A stretch of DNA of 41,273 nucleotides, taken from NCBI GenBank assembly GCA_964627855.1, contig CAZVLE010000036.1:1-41273 (forward strand). The letters run 5' to 3'. The position numbers were made by a program, and so were the translations under genes. Below are positions 23,178-31,094 of this stretch, one piece after another. Every line of letters starts with the position of its first letter. The first letter of the stretch is position 1. The notes beneath the pieces were generated by a model. The model did not search any database. It was given only the letters and a program-made list of their open reading frames with translations, and was not told where the DNA came from. The DNA is from CAZVLE01 sp964627855 (GTDB lineage: Bacteria; Bacillota; Dethiobacteria; DTU022).

Positions 23178-23270
23178 CTAAGTCCGGCCTTTCAACCTCT
23201 TTCTCTTTTTAGCCCGTCTTCTTTTTTTTCGCTGTCTTTTAAGCTGTTTCCGGGTTTTCTCTTTTGTCAT
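23178..23270 (-). CDS. Very basic 30-residue peptide, function unknown
   Basis: A short open frame on the minus strand that encodes 30 residues, of which 19 are Lys or Arg, starting MTKEKTRKQLKRQRKKRRRA. GGAGGGGAAGG lies 9-15 bases before the ATG, and the frame ends in TAG about 90 bases ahead of the fmdB-like start on the same strand. The composition resembles tiny ribosome-associated proteins or nucleic-acid-binding peptides. A purine-rich stretch could produce such a frame by chance, so coding status is moderately supported by the ribosome site only. Confidence 0.5.
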   Translation of the reverse strand: MTKEKTRKQLKRQRKKRRRAKKRKRLKGRT

Positions 23271-23559
23271 GATCTGAAGCCTTCCCCTCCTTTACATAAC
23301 ATTAAGCCAAAGATCCTTAAATATGCATATTAAATAACCAGAAATAAGTATAACACATCTAGAGAAGAATAAAAATATTTCACAACGATTATAGCTAAAA
23401 AGTTGAATTACAAAGGCAATAATTGCGATCTTCATTCGGAAGGCATACCCACCTGACTCATAAAAAGAACCGAATTGTTTGCCTGTTTGAAAGGGAATAG
23501 CTTCATTCGTAGAGAAAGATATATAGGGATCTACTAAAATTACCGGGGAGGATTATCCT
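23271..23559. other. Intergenic region before nrdJ
   Basis: 289 AT-rich bases between divergent genes. On the minus strand a TATACT (about 23351) could serve the basic-peptide/fmdB/pyrG run, but its -35 is poor. I see no clear NrdR box, no cobalamin riboswitch and no convincing nrdJ promoter. A lone TTGTGAA half-site (Rex-like) lies near 23380 without its mate. Confidence 0.4.
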
Positions 23560-26500
23560 GTGGAACTGAGCCCTAATGCCCGAATAACTTTCGAAAAAAG
23601 ATACCTGATTAAAAATGAAAAAGGAGAACCGACCGAAAAACCCGAAGAACTTCTTCGCCGTGTCGCTGCCAATATAGCTTCTATAGAAAAAAAGTATGGC
23701 TTAGAAGAATCATCGATAGAAGCTATCGCGGAAGATTTCTTCCAGGTCATGGACAAAGCCCAGTTCATGCCCAATTCTCCGACCCTTATGAATGCCGGCC
23801 GGGAACTACAACAGCTGAGCGCCTGCTTCGTTCTACCCCTTGAAGATAGCATGGAAGGTATCTTTACTGCCCTAAAAAATATGGCCCTGGTTCAAAAAAC
23901 TGGCGGAGGTACCGGCTTTGCCTTTGATCGTCTCCGACCAAGCAACGACCTCGTCCGTTCTACTAACGGGGTAGCCAGTGGGCCAATTTCCTTCCTTAAA
24001 ATATTTGATGCTGCTACTGAAGCAGTGAAACAAGGTGGAACCAGGCGAGGCGCAAACATGGGCTCGCTCATTTATAATCATCCCAATATTATTGATTTTA
24101 TCGTTTGCAAGGAAAAAGAAGATGAAATCAACAACTTCAACCTTTCAATTACTGTTTCAGATGAGTTTATGCGCAAAGCAACCGGTGAAGATCCAGATCC
24201 ACTTTACAACCTGATTAACCCACGAACCGGAGAAATTTATTACGATCCTGAAACCGGTAAGCCGGCACAGCTTGACGCCACAGCAGTTTTTGACCTGATT
24301 ATTCAAAAAGCTTGGGAAAAAGGCGACCCCGGTATAATCTTTATCGACCAGATGAACAGGCATAACCCAACTCCCAACATTGGTATTTATGAAACGACCA
24401 ATCCCTGTGTACCGGGTGATACCTTTGTGCTGACCGCTGCAGGGCCAAGAATGGTCAAAGATCTTGTTGGTAAAAGTACTAGCCTCATTGTTAATGGAAG
24501 CCATTTTAAAACCACAGAGGCAGGTTTTTTCTCAACGGGCTATAAACCCCTGCTTGAAGTTAAGACTAAGGAAGGTTATTCTTTCAAAGCTACCGGCAAT
24601 CACCCTGTCCTCAGGGTTAAGAAACATAACAGATACACCACAGAAAAAGAGTGGATTAACACTGAAAACTTAAAAATCGGAGATAAGATTTTACTTAACG
24701 ATCACCGGAAATTTACAGGCTGGCAAGGCCTATACGGAGAAAATGAAGGTTACCTGATTGGTCTTTTAGTCGGTGATGGCACACTAAAGACTGATAAAGC
24801 TCTTCTGTCTGCCTGGCCTGATAACGGTGCAGCTGAAATTATGGACAAGGCTATGGCTGCTGCTACAACACTGCCGCATAGACAAGATTTTAAAGGTTGG
24901 TTCAAGGTTCAGGGAAGAAATGAATACAGGATGAGCCTGGCACATATTAAAAAAATTGCCTTTAACCTCGGTATGCGACCAGGGGAAAAAGTTATTACAC
25001 CGTTTCTTGAAACCCGGACATCATCAGATTTCACCAGGGGTTTCCTTAAGGGTTTTTTTGATGCGGACGGTTCCGTACAGGGTTCACAGGAAAAGGGTAT
25101 CTCCATTAGGCTCGCTCAAAGTAATCTACAAAGACTTGAGGCTGTTCAGCGTATGCTTGCCCGTTTTGGCATCGCCAGTAAAATCTATAAAAACCGCCGG
25201 AGTAAAAGAATAACTGCGTTGCCAAATGGCAAAGCAGGCACTTCCGGTTATGAAACCAAAGCTCAGCATGAGCTTGTTATTTCCAGGGATAATACGGCCA
25301 GATATGCCGAGTGTATTGGTTTTCATGATCAAACTAAAAACAATCGACTTCATCTGGCCCTGTCGGCTTACCGTCGCAAGTATAACCGCGAACACTTTAT
25401 GGTTACGGTTGAAACTGTTCAGCCGGGCGGAAAGGATGAAGTTTTTGACGTGCAGGTGCCCGGCGTTAATGCCTTTGATGCCAATGGCTTTATCGTCCAC
25501 AACTGTGGTGAACAACCGCTACTGCCCTACGAAGCATGCTGCCTCGGATCCATAAACCTGGGTAAGTTCGTTACCGGTAAAGCTGAAATAGATTGGCAAA
25601 AACTGGCCTCTGTTGTTGAAATAGTAGTCCGCTTCCTTGACAATGTTATTGACGCCAGCAACTATGTTATCCCTGAAATTGCTGCTATGCACAAAGAAGG
25701 CAACCGAAAAATTGGCCTGGGGATTATGGGCTGGCACGATATGCTGGTTAGGCTGGGCATACCCTACGACAGTGAGAAGGCAATAGAAACTGCAGATAGG
25801 GTCATGAGCTTCATTAATGGCGAAGCAAAAAAAGAGGCGGTTAAACTGGCCTCTGACAGGGGAGTTTTCCCCAACTTCACCGGTAGTATTTATGATAATA
25901 ACAATGAAGAAGATCGTGTTCGTAATGCTACCCGGACAACCATTGCCCCAACCGGTACTATATCAATCCTGGCCGGCGCCAGCAGCGGCATAGAACCTTA
26001 CTTCAGCATTGCCTTTATCCGGAAAAATATTTTAGGGGGGATAGATCTTCCTGAAGTCAACCCGCTTTTTTTGGAGATAGCCCATGAAGAAGGTTTTTAC
26101 AGCGAAGAGTTAATCCAGGAAATTGCCCGCACCGGTAAAATTTCTGCTGACTCAGAAGTACCCCAAAAATATAAAAACCTCTTTAAAACGGCAATGGAGA
26201 TCGATTATAACTGGCACGTCAAACATCAGGCTGCTTTCCAGCAACATACCGACAACGCTGTCAGCAAAACGATTAACCTTAAACAGGATGCAACCGTGGA
26301 TGATGTCAGATTTGCCTATATTTCAGCCTGGGAAGCAGGCTGCAAAGGCATTACCATTTACCGTGATAGTTCCCGGACAAAGCAGGTCCTAAACGTGGGA
26401 GACGGCAGCAAGGATGAAAACCTGAAGCCGACTAAAAGGCCGAAAACGCTCAGCGGCCACACAACCAGCATCAGGACTGCCCTGGGTAACCTTTTCGTTA

Positions 26501-26877
26501 CCGTTAATACAGCTGACGGAAAACCATTCGAACTCTTTGCTCAGATTGGTAAAGCGGGCAGCGATGTTGTTGCTTTTACCGAAGCAGTGGCTCGCTTAAT
26601 ATCGCTGGCCCTGCGCTGTGGTGTGAGCGTTGATGAAATTGTAACTCAACTGGAAGGCATTGGCGGCGCCCGTTCTGTCGGCTTCGGCCCGAATAGAATC
26701 ATGAGTGTACCCGATGCTATCGGCCAGGCCTTGCGTAAACTGACCCAGGTTGAAATCGGCGACGCTCTGAACAATGGCAACCATCAATTGGAGTTATGCC
26801 CTGATTGTGGGACCTGTGCCCTGATCAGGGCAGAGGGGTGCCTGAAGTGTGAGGCCTGCGGGTTTACGGAATGTTAA
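23560..26877 (+). CDS. nrdJ: Adenosylcobalamin-dependent (class II) ribonucleotide reductase containing an intein
   Basis: Reduces ribonucleotides to deoxyribonucleotides using adenosylcobalamin, so no oxygen and no small subunit are needed. The precursor is 1105 residues; removal of the 366-residue intein (283-648) leaves 739, typical for NrdJ. Host motifs: redox Cys in LSACFVLPLEDS (Cys89), GGTRRGANMGSL, the active-site N-P-C-G-E split by the intein, RTTIAPTGTIS, and a C-terminal Cys-rich tail (CPDCGTC...CLKCEACG) that looks like a zinc ribbon or the redox-shuttle tail. The GTG start follows GGGGAGG. No nrdAB genes are present in the window. Confidence 0.95.
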   Translation: MELSPNARITFEKRYLIKNEKGEPTEKPEELLRRVAANIASIEKKYGLEESSIEAIAEDFFQVMDKAQFMPNSPTLMNAGRELQQLSACFVLPLEDSMEGIFTALKNMALVQKTGGGTGFAFDRLRPSNDLVRSTNGVASGPISFLKIFDAATEAVKQGGTRRGANMGSLIYNHPNIIDFIVCKEKEDEINNFNLSITVSDEFMRKATGEDPDPLYNLINPRTGEIYYDPETGKPAQLDATAVFDLIIQKAWEKGDPGIIFIDQMNRHNPTPNIGIYETTNPCVPGDTFVLTAAGPRMVKDLVGKSTSLIVNGSHFKTTEAGFFSTGYKPLLEVKTKEGYSFKATGNHPVLRVKKHNRYTTEKEWINTENLKIGDKILLNDHRKFTGWQGLYGENEGYLIGLLVGDGTLKTDKALLSAWPDNGAAEIMDKAMAAATTLPHRQDFKGWFKVQGRNEYRMSLAHIKKIAFNLGMRPGEKVITPFLETRTSSDFTRGFLKGFFDADGSVQGSQEKGISIRLAQSNLQRLEAVQRMLARFGIASKIYKNRRSKRITALPNGKAGTSGYETKAQHELVISRDNTARYAECIGFHDQTKNNRLHLALSAYRRKYNREHFMVTVETVQPGGKDEVFDVQVPGVNAFDANGFIVHNCGEQPLLPYEACCLGSINLGKFVTGKAEIDWQKLASVVEIVVRFLDNVIDASNYVIPEIAAMHKEGNRKIGLGIMGWHDMLVRLGIPYDSEKAIETADRVMSFINGEAKKEAVKLASDRGVFPNFTGSIYDNNNEEDRVRNATRTTIAPTGTISILAGASSGIEPYFSIAFIRKNILGGIDLPEVNPLFLEIAHEEGFYSEELIQEIARTGKISADSEVPQKYKNLFKTAMEIDYNWHVKHQAAFQQHTDNAVSKTINLKQDATVDDVRFAYISAWEAGCKGITIYRDSSRTKQVLNVGDGSKDENLKPTKRPKTLSGHTTSIRTALGNLFVTVNTADGKPFELFAQIGKAGSDVVAFTEAVARLISLALRCGVSVDEIVTQLEGIGGARSVGFGPNRIMSVPDAIGQALRKLTQVEIGDALNNGNHQLELCPDCGTCALIRAEGCLKCEACGFTEC
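24406..25503 (+). mobile_element. Intein with LAGLIDADG homing endonuclease, in NrdJ
   Basis: Translated in frame with nrdJ, residues 283-648 of the precursor (366 residues). Block A starts CVPGDTFVLT (Cys1); block B has ATGNHPVL (His at intein residue 66); endonuclease motifs are LIGLLVGDGTL (Asp near 124) and FLKGFFDADGSV (Asp near 219); block F is DEVFDVQVPG; block G is FIVHN, followed by Cys as the first C-extein residue. All splicing residues and both catalytic Asp are intact, so splicing and homing both look possible. The junction reconstitutes NPCGEQPLLPYEAC, the usual host sequence. The +1 Cys is the expected thiyl-radical cysteine of the reductase. Confidence 0.95.
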
Positions 26878-26918
26878 AAATAAATACAGTTCAATCGATA
26901 TATTAATCAAAAGAACTA

Positions 26919-26948
26919 TTGACAGAAACAGGTTAACAATGTTATAAA
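26919..26948 (+). promoter_or_regulatory. Promoter of the DUF805 gene
   Basis: A perfect TTGACA (26919-26924) and TATAAA (26943-26948) with an 18-base spacer. The predicted leader is about 125 bases and holds a weak CTTACG/CGTAAG hairpin (27015-27044). Confidence 0.6.
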
Positions 26949-27079
26949 TAATTAATTAATTATGACGATTTAAAGATATTTTAAATATTTGACTTAATCA
27001 TTTTTATGACTAAGCTTACGAAAAGCTAAATGGGCGTGCGTAAGAAAAGAATAAATATAAATACCAAAGGAGGATTAAG

Positions 27080-27457
27080 ATGTACTGGTTTATCAAATGT
27101 TTTAAGAAGTATGCAGATTTTAGCGGTCGTGCAAGAAGAAAAGAGTTCTGGATGTTCTTTTTATTTTACTTTATTTTTGCCCTTGTCCTATCTATCATCG
27201 ATGGTCTTCTTGGCTGGGGTTTTGCTGATGGAACTTTCGGTATACTCTACATGCTATTTGTCCTTGCGGCCCTGCTTCCTTACCTGGCAGTAACAGTAAG
27301 ACGCCTGCACGATACGGGCAGGAGCGGCTGGTGGTATTTTATCATGCTTATTCCACTTGTCGGGCCCATCTGGTTAATTGTACTGCTCGCCACTGACGGA
27401 GAACCGGGTGAAAACCAATACGGGCCGAACCCGAAAGAAGTGGGCGAAGAAGCTTAA
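27080..27457 (+). CDS. DUF805 family membrane protein
   Basis: 125 residues with three to four predicted membrane helices (about 20-45, 55-75, 85-110). The N-terminus (FKKYADFSGRARRKEFWMF) and VRRLHDTGRSGWW are the hallmark phrases of DUF805 (YhaH/YhaI-like). The function of the family is unknown. The ATG follows a perfect AAAGGAGG. It forms a single-gene unit with its own promoter and a strong terminator. Confidence 0.88.
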   Translation: MYWFIKCFKKYADFSGRARRKEFWMFFLFYFIFALVLSIIDGLLGWGFADGTFGILYMLFVLAALLPYLAVTVRRLHDTGRSGWWYFIMLIPLVGPIWLIVLLATDGEPGENQYGPNPKEVGEEA

Positions 27458-27488
27458 CCATCTTTAGATTTTTCAGGCAACTAAAAAG

Positions 27489-27533
27489 AAAAAGGGTTCG
27501 CGGCAGGAATTACTGCTGTGAACCCTTTTTTTA
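27489..27533 (+). terminator. Intrinsic terminator after the DUF805 gene
   Basis: The stem AAAAAGGGTTC/GAACCCTTTTT is extended by an inner GCAG/CTGC around GAATTA, with a T-run on the right side (27526-27532). The A-run on the left could also let it work on the other strand. Confidence 0.8.
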
Positions 27534-27678
27534 TTTCAATAAATTTAAAAGGAATAGATTGGCTTAATCATGAGTAGATCTGAAGTAGCCGTGTCCAGAT
27601 AGATAAACAGATGGGCTCCCTGTGGTCTTTTTTGGGCAATGGATTTAAGCAACCATGAGTTTCTGTTGATCCCGGATC

Positions 27679-27709
27679 AAAAAAAGGGCCACCGCTTAAG
27701 GTGCCCTTT
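27679..27709 (-). terminator. Intrinsic terminator of the tRNA operon
   Basis: On the minus strand, AAAGGGCACC and GGTGGCCCTTT form a hairpin with loop TTAAGC, followed by a run of T (A at 27679-27685 on the plus strand). It lies 23 bases beyond the tRNA-Leu 3' end. Confidence 0.8.
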
Positions 27710-27731
27710 CTCAGTAAAAATGCTTATTTCG

Positions 27732-27821
27732 TGGTGCCGGAGACCGGAATCGAACCGGTACGACCATATCATGGTCGAGGGATTTTAAGTCCCTTGCGTC
27801 TGCCTGTTCCGCCACTCCGGC
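27732..27821 (-). tRNA. tRNA-Leu (anticodon TAA)
   Basis: Acceptor GCCGGAG/CTCCGGC, a long variable arm as expected for class II tRNA, anticodon loop CTTAAAA with anticodon TAA, and T-arm GGTTCGATTCC. The CCA end is encoded (27732-27734). Last gene of the five-tRNA operon. Confidence 0.96.
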
Positions 27822-27827
27822 GTTAAA

Positions 27828-27901
27828 TGGAGGCGACACCCGGATTCGAACCGGGGATGAAGGATTTGCAGTCCTCTGCCTTACCACTTGGCTATGTCGC
27901 C
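27828..27901 (-). tRNA. tRNA-Cys (anticodon GCA)
   Basis: Acceptor GGCGACA/TGTCGCC, anticodon loop CTGCAAA with anticodon GCA, T-loop GGTTCGAATCC, discriminator U, encoded CCA. Confidence 0.96.
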
Positions 27902-27908
27902 AAATAAA

Positions 27909-27983
27909 TGGAGCGGAAGACGAGATTCGAACTCGCGACCCTCGCCTTGGCAAGGCGATGCTCTACCACTGAGCTACTCCCGC
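27909..27983 (-). tRNA. tRNA-Gly (anticodon GCC)
   Basis: Acceptor GCGGGAG with its partner CTTCCGC (one G-U), anticodon loop TTGCCAA with anticodon GCC, T-loop AGTTCGAATCT, encoded CCA. Confidence 0.96.
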
Positions 27984-27988
27984 GTACC

Positions 27989-28064
<76 letters not shown>

Positions 28065-28067
28065 TTA

Positions 28068-28144
28068 TGGCGGAGCTGACGGGACTCGAACCCGCGGTCT
28101 TCGGCTTGACAGGCCGATATGTTAACCAACTACACCACAGCTCC
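28068..28144 (-). tRNA. tRNA-Asp (anticodon GTC)
   Basis: Acceptor GGAGCTG/CAGCTCC, anticodon loop CTGTCAA with anticodon GTC, T-loop GGTTCGAGTCC, discriminator G, encoded CCA. First gene of the operon. Confidence 0.96.
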
Positions 28145-28157
28145 ATATGCATTACTA

Positions 28158-28186
28158 AGTATACAAAAGCTATGATTAAAAGTCAA
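28158..28186 (-). promoter_or_regulatory. Promoter of the tRNA operon
   Basis: On the minus strand, TTGACT (28181-28186) and TATACT (28158-28163) are separated by exactly 17 bases, 14 bases before the tRNA-Asp 5' end. Confidence 0.8.
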
Positions 28187-28249
28187 TACAATCAAGGTGG
28201 ACTGATAAAATAATCCTAATTGATCAGCAATAGTTTAATTGTACGGCTG

Positions 28250-28321
28250 TTCCAAGGTGCCCGGGCTACCATACACTTAGGCTGCTTCTACGAATTTATG
28301 GACAGCGCGGGCATCTTGGAA
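28250..28321. repeat. Imperfect inverted repeat of unknown role
   Basis: Two 18-base arms, TTCCAAGGTGCCCGGGCT (28250-28267) and AGCGCGGGCATCTTGGAA (28304-28321), are complementary at 16 of 18 positions and enclose 36 bases. There is no T-run, so it is not an obvious terminator. It lies between the tRNA operon promoter and the rex stop. Confidence 0.6.
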
Positions 28322-28383
28322 GGGGCAATCATTATTGTCATGTTCAAGACTGAACAATTACATATAAGCATGATCTACTTGTA

Positions 28384-29079
28384 TTATTCAAGAGGAAATG
28401 ACTTGGTTGATCTAGTTGCCTTAACTTCCTGCTGCAACCGCTTAATCCGGTCCTCTTCAGCCCAGCTGTAGTATATTAAGCTTTGTAGCTCAAGAGTGAG
28501 ATCGGCATCATGAACATGGACTTGCTCAGGAACATTTAGCTTTAGAGGAGCAAAGTTTAAAATAGCCCTTACTCCATTACTCACTAGTAAATCGACAACA
28601 GCCTGAGCAGCCTCTGCGGGCACGGCCACTATGGCTATCCGAATACTATTTTCCCTGATCATCTGCGGTGCTTCATCAAAGGCATAGATCGTAATATCAT
28701 CGATTTTTCGACCGACTAAACTCTGGTCCTGGTCAAAAACAGCAACAACATTTACATAGGGGTTTTTGGTCGCATTGTAGCGGGTGAGCGCTGTGCCTAA
28801 ATTTCCTGCCCCTATTATGACTGTGTTAATGACCTGGTCAAGACCGATGATTTTAATGATCTTTTCCCTTAGATATGAAGTATTATATCCCGATCCCCTG
28901 GTTCCGAAAGCACCAAAATATGCCAGATCTTTCCTGATTTGCTCTGCTGTAAAGCCAGATTCACTACTTAATTCTTTAGAAGACACAATGTCAACCTTAC
29001 GCAGGGTCAACTGATCCAGGATGCGCAGATAAACTGGTAACCTTTTAATCACTGACTTTGAAATATTCCGGTTAGACAC
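28384..29079 (-). CDS. rex: Redox-sensing transcriptional repressor Rex
   Basis: 231 residues. The N-terminal winged helix has SSKELSSESGFTAEQIRKDLAYFGAFGTRG, which is diagnostic for Rex. It is followed by a Rossmann domain with VIIGAGNLGTAL that senses the NADH/NAD+ ratio, and a C-terminal domain-swapped helix. Rex represses fermentation and redox genes when NADH is low. GTG 29079 has a perfect AGGAGG seven bases upstream; the longer frame to 29118 overlaps the preceding gene and is rejected. No full Rex operator was found in the window. It is downstream of the polyprenyl synthase gene on the same strand. Confidence 0.95.
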   Translation of the reverse strand: MSNRNISKSVIKRLPVYLRILDQLTLRKVDIVSSKELSSESGFTAEQIRKDLAYFGAFGTRGSGYNTSYLREKIIKIIGLDQVINTVIIGAGNLGTALTRYNATKNPYVNVVAVFDQDQSLVGRKIDDITIYAFDEAPQMIRENSIRIAIVAVPAEAAQAVVDLLVSNGVRAILNFAPLKLNVPEQVHVHDADLTLELQSLIYYSWAEEDRIKRLQQEVKATRSTKSFPLE

Positions 29080-29114
29080 TCTTGCACCTCCTGTATAGGA
29101 AAGGCCTAAAGCTA

Positions 29115-30128
29115 TCAATTCTTACGGATCAAAACATCCCTGGTCAATTGATCCAGCAAATTTTTCTTGCTTGGATTAAGCATAGGCATAGTTTCGAGAA
29201 TCTTGACGGCACGTCCAACATATTCTTCTGCCCTGTCATATGTATAAGCAGGGCCGTCTCCTTCAACAACCATTCTGGCCAGGCCTTCAAACTCCCTGGC
29301 TGATGCATCTCCTTCTCTTAACAAAGCAATCATGGCTTCTTTGCTAATATCTTTACTGTTATGGTTTGAGTTTAAAGTCCGAATAAGTGGCAAGGTTATT
29401 ACCCGGTTATTTAAATCACCATAAAGTGGTTTACCTGTTGATTCTTTTGTCCCTGTGTAATCAAGTAAATCATCTATTAATTGAAAAGCAATCCCGAGAT
29501 TATAACCAAACTCAGACCAGAGTAATTGTTCCCCCTCATCGCCGCCCCCAAGAAGGCTTCCAGCCTGGCAACAACCGGCAAAAAAATATGCGCTTTTTTT
29601 ACCGATCCACTGGAAATAACGCTCTTCAAGATCGGGTGATTTAACTGTAGCAAAAGCCTGTTCAACTTCTCCCTCTGCCATGTTTTGCACAATTTTAGTG
29701 ACGATTTTCATCAAAGACCAATTACGATAGTCAACCAGTATTTTAAAGGCCTGGCTCAAAAGGTAATCACCACTAAGAACAGAAATTTTATTATTCCATT
29801 TGATATGCACTGCATCTTTTCCCCTGCGGGTTGAAGCCTGATCAATGACATCATCATGAAGTAGTGAAGCGGTATGCATAAGCTCGAAAGAGACTGCTGC
29901 ATTGATCAATGGTGCCAAGCAATTATCAGCTTTGTAAGCAGCCAGCAAAAAAAGGGCTGGGCGAATTCGCTTCCCTGTGCCGTTGAAAATATAATCACCG
30001 ACTTCATTAATTTCCGGACCAGCTGATTCAACAATTTTTCGTAAATATTTTTCAACCATGATCAGTTCTTCTTCGATTAAAGGCAGTTTATGGCTCAGTT
30101 TATTCATGCTCCTATCAAGAAAATACAT
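29115..30128 (-). CDS. Polyprenyl diphosphate synthase (trans-type; HepT/IspB-like)
   Basis: About 337 residues. The first Asp-rich motif, LMHTASLLHDDVID, and the second, FQLIDDLLDYTG, are intact, as are GKRIRPAL and the GKPLYGDLNNRVITLPL region. It should condense isopentenyl diphosphate with an allylic primer to make the side chain of menaquinone or a related quinone. Chain length cannot be fixed by eye. ATG 30128 and ATG 30107 (MNKLSHKL) are both possible and neither has an ideally spaced ribosome site. Upstream is the methyltransferase gene after 21 bases. Confidence 0.9.
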   Translation of the reverse strand: MYFLDRSMNKLSHKLPLIEEELIMVEKYLRKIVESAGPEINEVGDYIFNGTGKRIRPALFLLAAYKADNCLAPLINAAVSFELMHTASLLHDDVIDQASTRRGKDAVHIKWNNKISVLSGDYLLSQAFKILVDYRNWSLMKIVTKIVQNMAEGEVEQAFATVKSPDLEERYFQWIGKKSAYFFAGCCQAGSLLGGGDEGEQLLWSEFGYNLGIAFQLIDDLLDYTGTKESTGKPLYGDLNNRVITLPLIRTLNSNHNSKDISKEAMIALLREGDASAREFEGLARMVVEGDGPAYTYDRAEEYVGRAVKILETMPMLNPSKKNLLDQLTRDVLIRKN

Positions 30129-30149
30129 GGTCCTGTATTTTCAATATGT

Positions 30150-30800
30150 TTAGGTTTTGTTCGACAAAAAAGAACAGATATCCTTTTCAAACTTTCCTTC
30201 CGCAGGAAAATGGTTTTTTTGTATGACCATCAATTCAGGAGGATCATGCTCCTGATTAATAATCCTGCAATAGAGCACAGCAAAATATGAGGATGGAAGT
30301 TTGCGGCAAAAAGGCAAGATAGCATCCTTTTCCAGCTTACCTTGATCATGTCCTGGGTAAAAAACCATGCTGATAATTCCTCCAGGTTTGACCAGCAATA
30401 AGGCTTCTCGCAAGCTGTTTAAGACCGAAGCAGCTTCTGTGGTTACCTCATGATCTCCTCCTGGAAGATAACCGAGGTTATAGATGAAGGCGCTGACAGG
30501 TTGCTTCACATAATCTCTGAGGTTTTCATGGTTGTCACTGACTAGTGTAACCCTCTTTAACAGGCATTTTTTACTCAACAACTCCCTTGTTTTAAGCAGA
30601 GCTTCTTCTTGAATATCAAAAGCGAATACCTGACCGGCAGGGCCAACCTTAGTCGCCAGGAATAGTGTATCACGACCATTGCCGGCTGTTGCGTCAACTG
30701 CAATATCACCTTCGCTGATCACCATGGTTAGATAATTATGGGCCATAGCGGTAATTTTATTGATGCGGGGTGGAATTTTTCCTTGAATATCTCTATTAAT
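30150..30800 (-). CDS. MnmM/YtqB-type SAM-dependent methyltransferase
   Basis: Contains AVDATAGNGRDTLFLA (SAM motif I), FAFDIQ, and NLGYLPGGDH, the signature of the YtqB/PF06962 group. In Bacillus, YtqB is MnmM, which methylates the wobble 5-aminomethyl-2-thiouridine of tRNA. The first ATG (30746) has no ribosome site, and would remove a segment the family normally has. Extending the frame 18 codons reaches ATT at 30800, eight bases after AGGAG and overlapping the stop of the DUF503 gene. I therefore propose an ATT start (216 residues); the conservative annotation is 30150-30746. The tRNA-modification role is by family only. Confidence 0.8.
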   Translation of the reverse strand: MNRDIQGKIPPRINKITAMAHNYLTMVISEGDIAVDATAGNGRDTLFLATKVGPAGQVFAFDIQEEALLKTRELLSKKCLLKRVTLVSDNHENLRDYVKQPVSAFIYNLGYLPGGDHEVTTEAASVLNSLREALLLVKPGGIISMVFYPGHDQGKLEKDAILPFCRKLPSSYFAVLYCRIINQEHDPPELMVIQKNHFPAEGKFEKDICSFLSNKT

Positions 30801-31077
30801 AGTTTTCTCTCCTTGAGCCGATGATCTCTACACAATTATCAAGTTCAATAAAGGTAAAAATCTGCTCAATTATGCTGTCAGCACCCGCTCCGTTATGACA
30901 GACCACGGCTATACCAAGTTCTGACCGCTGCCATAAATCCTGGCTACCGACTTCTGTTACCGAAATGTTAAAACGGTTGCGCAATCTTCCAATTAGACTC
31001 TTCGTCACCTGGCGCTTGGCCTTCAGGGAACCAGCACCGGGAATATATAAATCAAGCACACAAATAGCAACACGCAT
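30796..31077 (-). CDS. DUF503 family protein (YlxP-like)
   Basis: 93 residues. Starts MRVAICVLDLYIPGAGSLKAKRQVTKSLIGRLRNRFNISV and has VTEVGSQDLWQRSELGIAVV, which match DUF503. YlxP of Bacillus lies in the nusA-infB region and has been linked to ribosome assembly, but here the gene sits between a radical SAM gene and the MnmM-like methyltransferase. It has no membrane segment. The stop overlaps the proposed ATT start downstream. Confidence 0.88.
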   Translation of the reverse strand: MRVAICVLDLYIPGAGSLKAKRQVTKSLIGRLRNRFNISVTEVGSQDLWQRSELGIAVVCHNGAGADSIIEQIFTFIELDNCVEIIGSRRENY

Positions 31078-31094
31078 CTAGAACACCCTGTCCT

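Noticed and set aside
23370..23395. Rex-like operator upstream of nrdJ
   Set aside because: Only one half-site (TTGTGAA) is present; the second half does not match, so it is not called.
26955..27079. Riboswitch in the 125-base leader of the DUF805 gene
   Set aside because: Only a weak six-base hairpin; no match to a known aptamer core that I can see.
28220..28471. 83-residue plus-strand frame between the tRNA operon and rex
   Set aside because: No ribosome site, overlaps the end of rex on the other strand, and runs through the inverted repeat.
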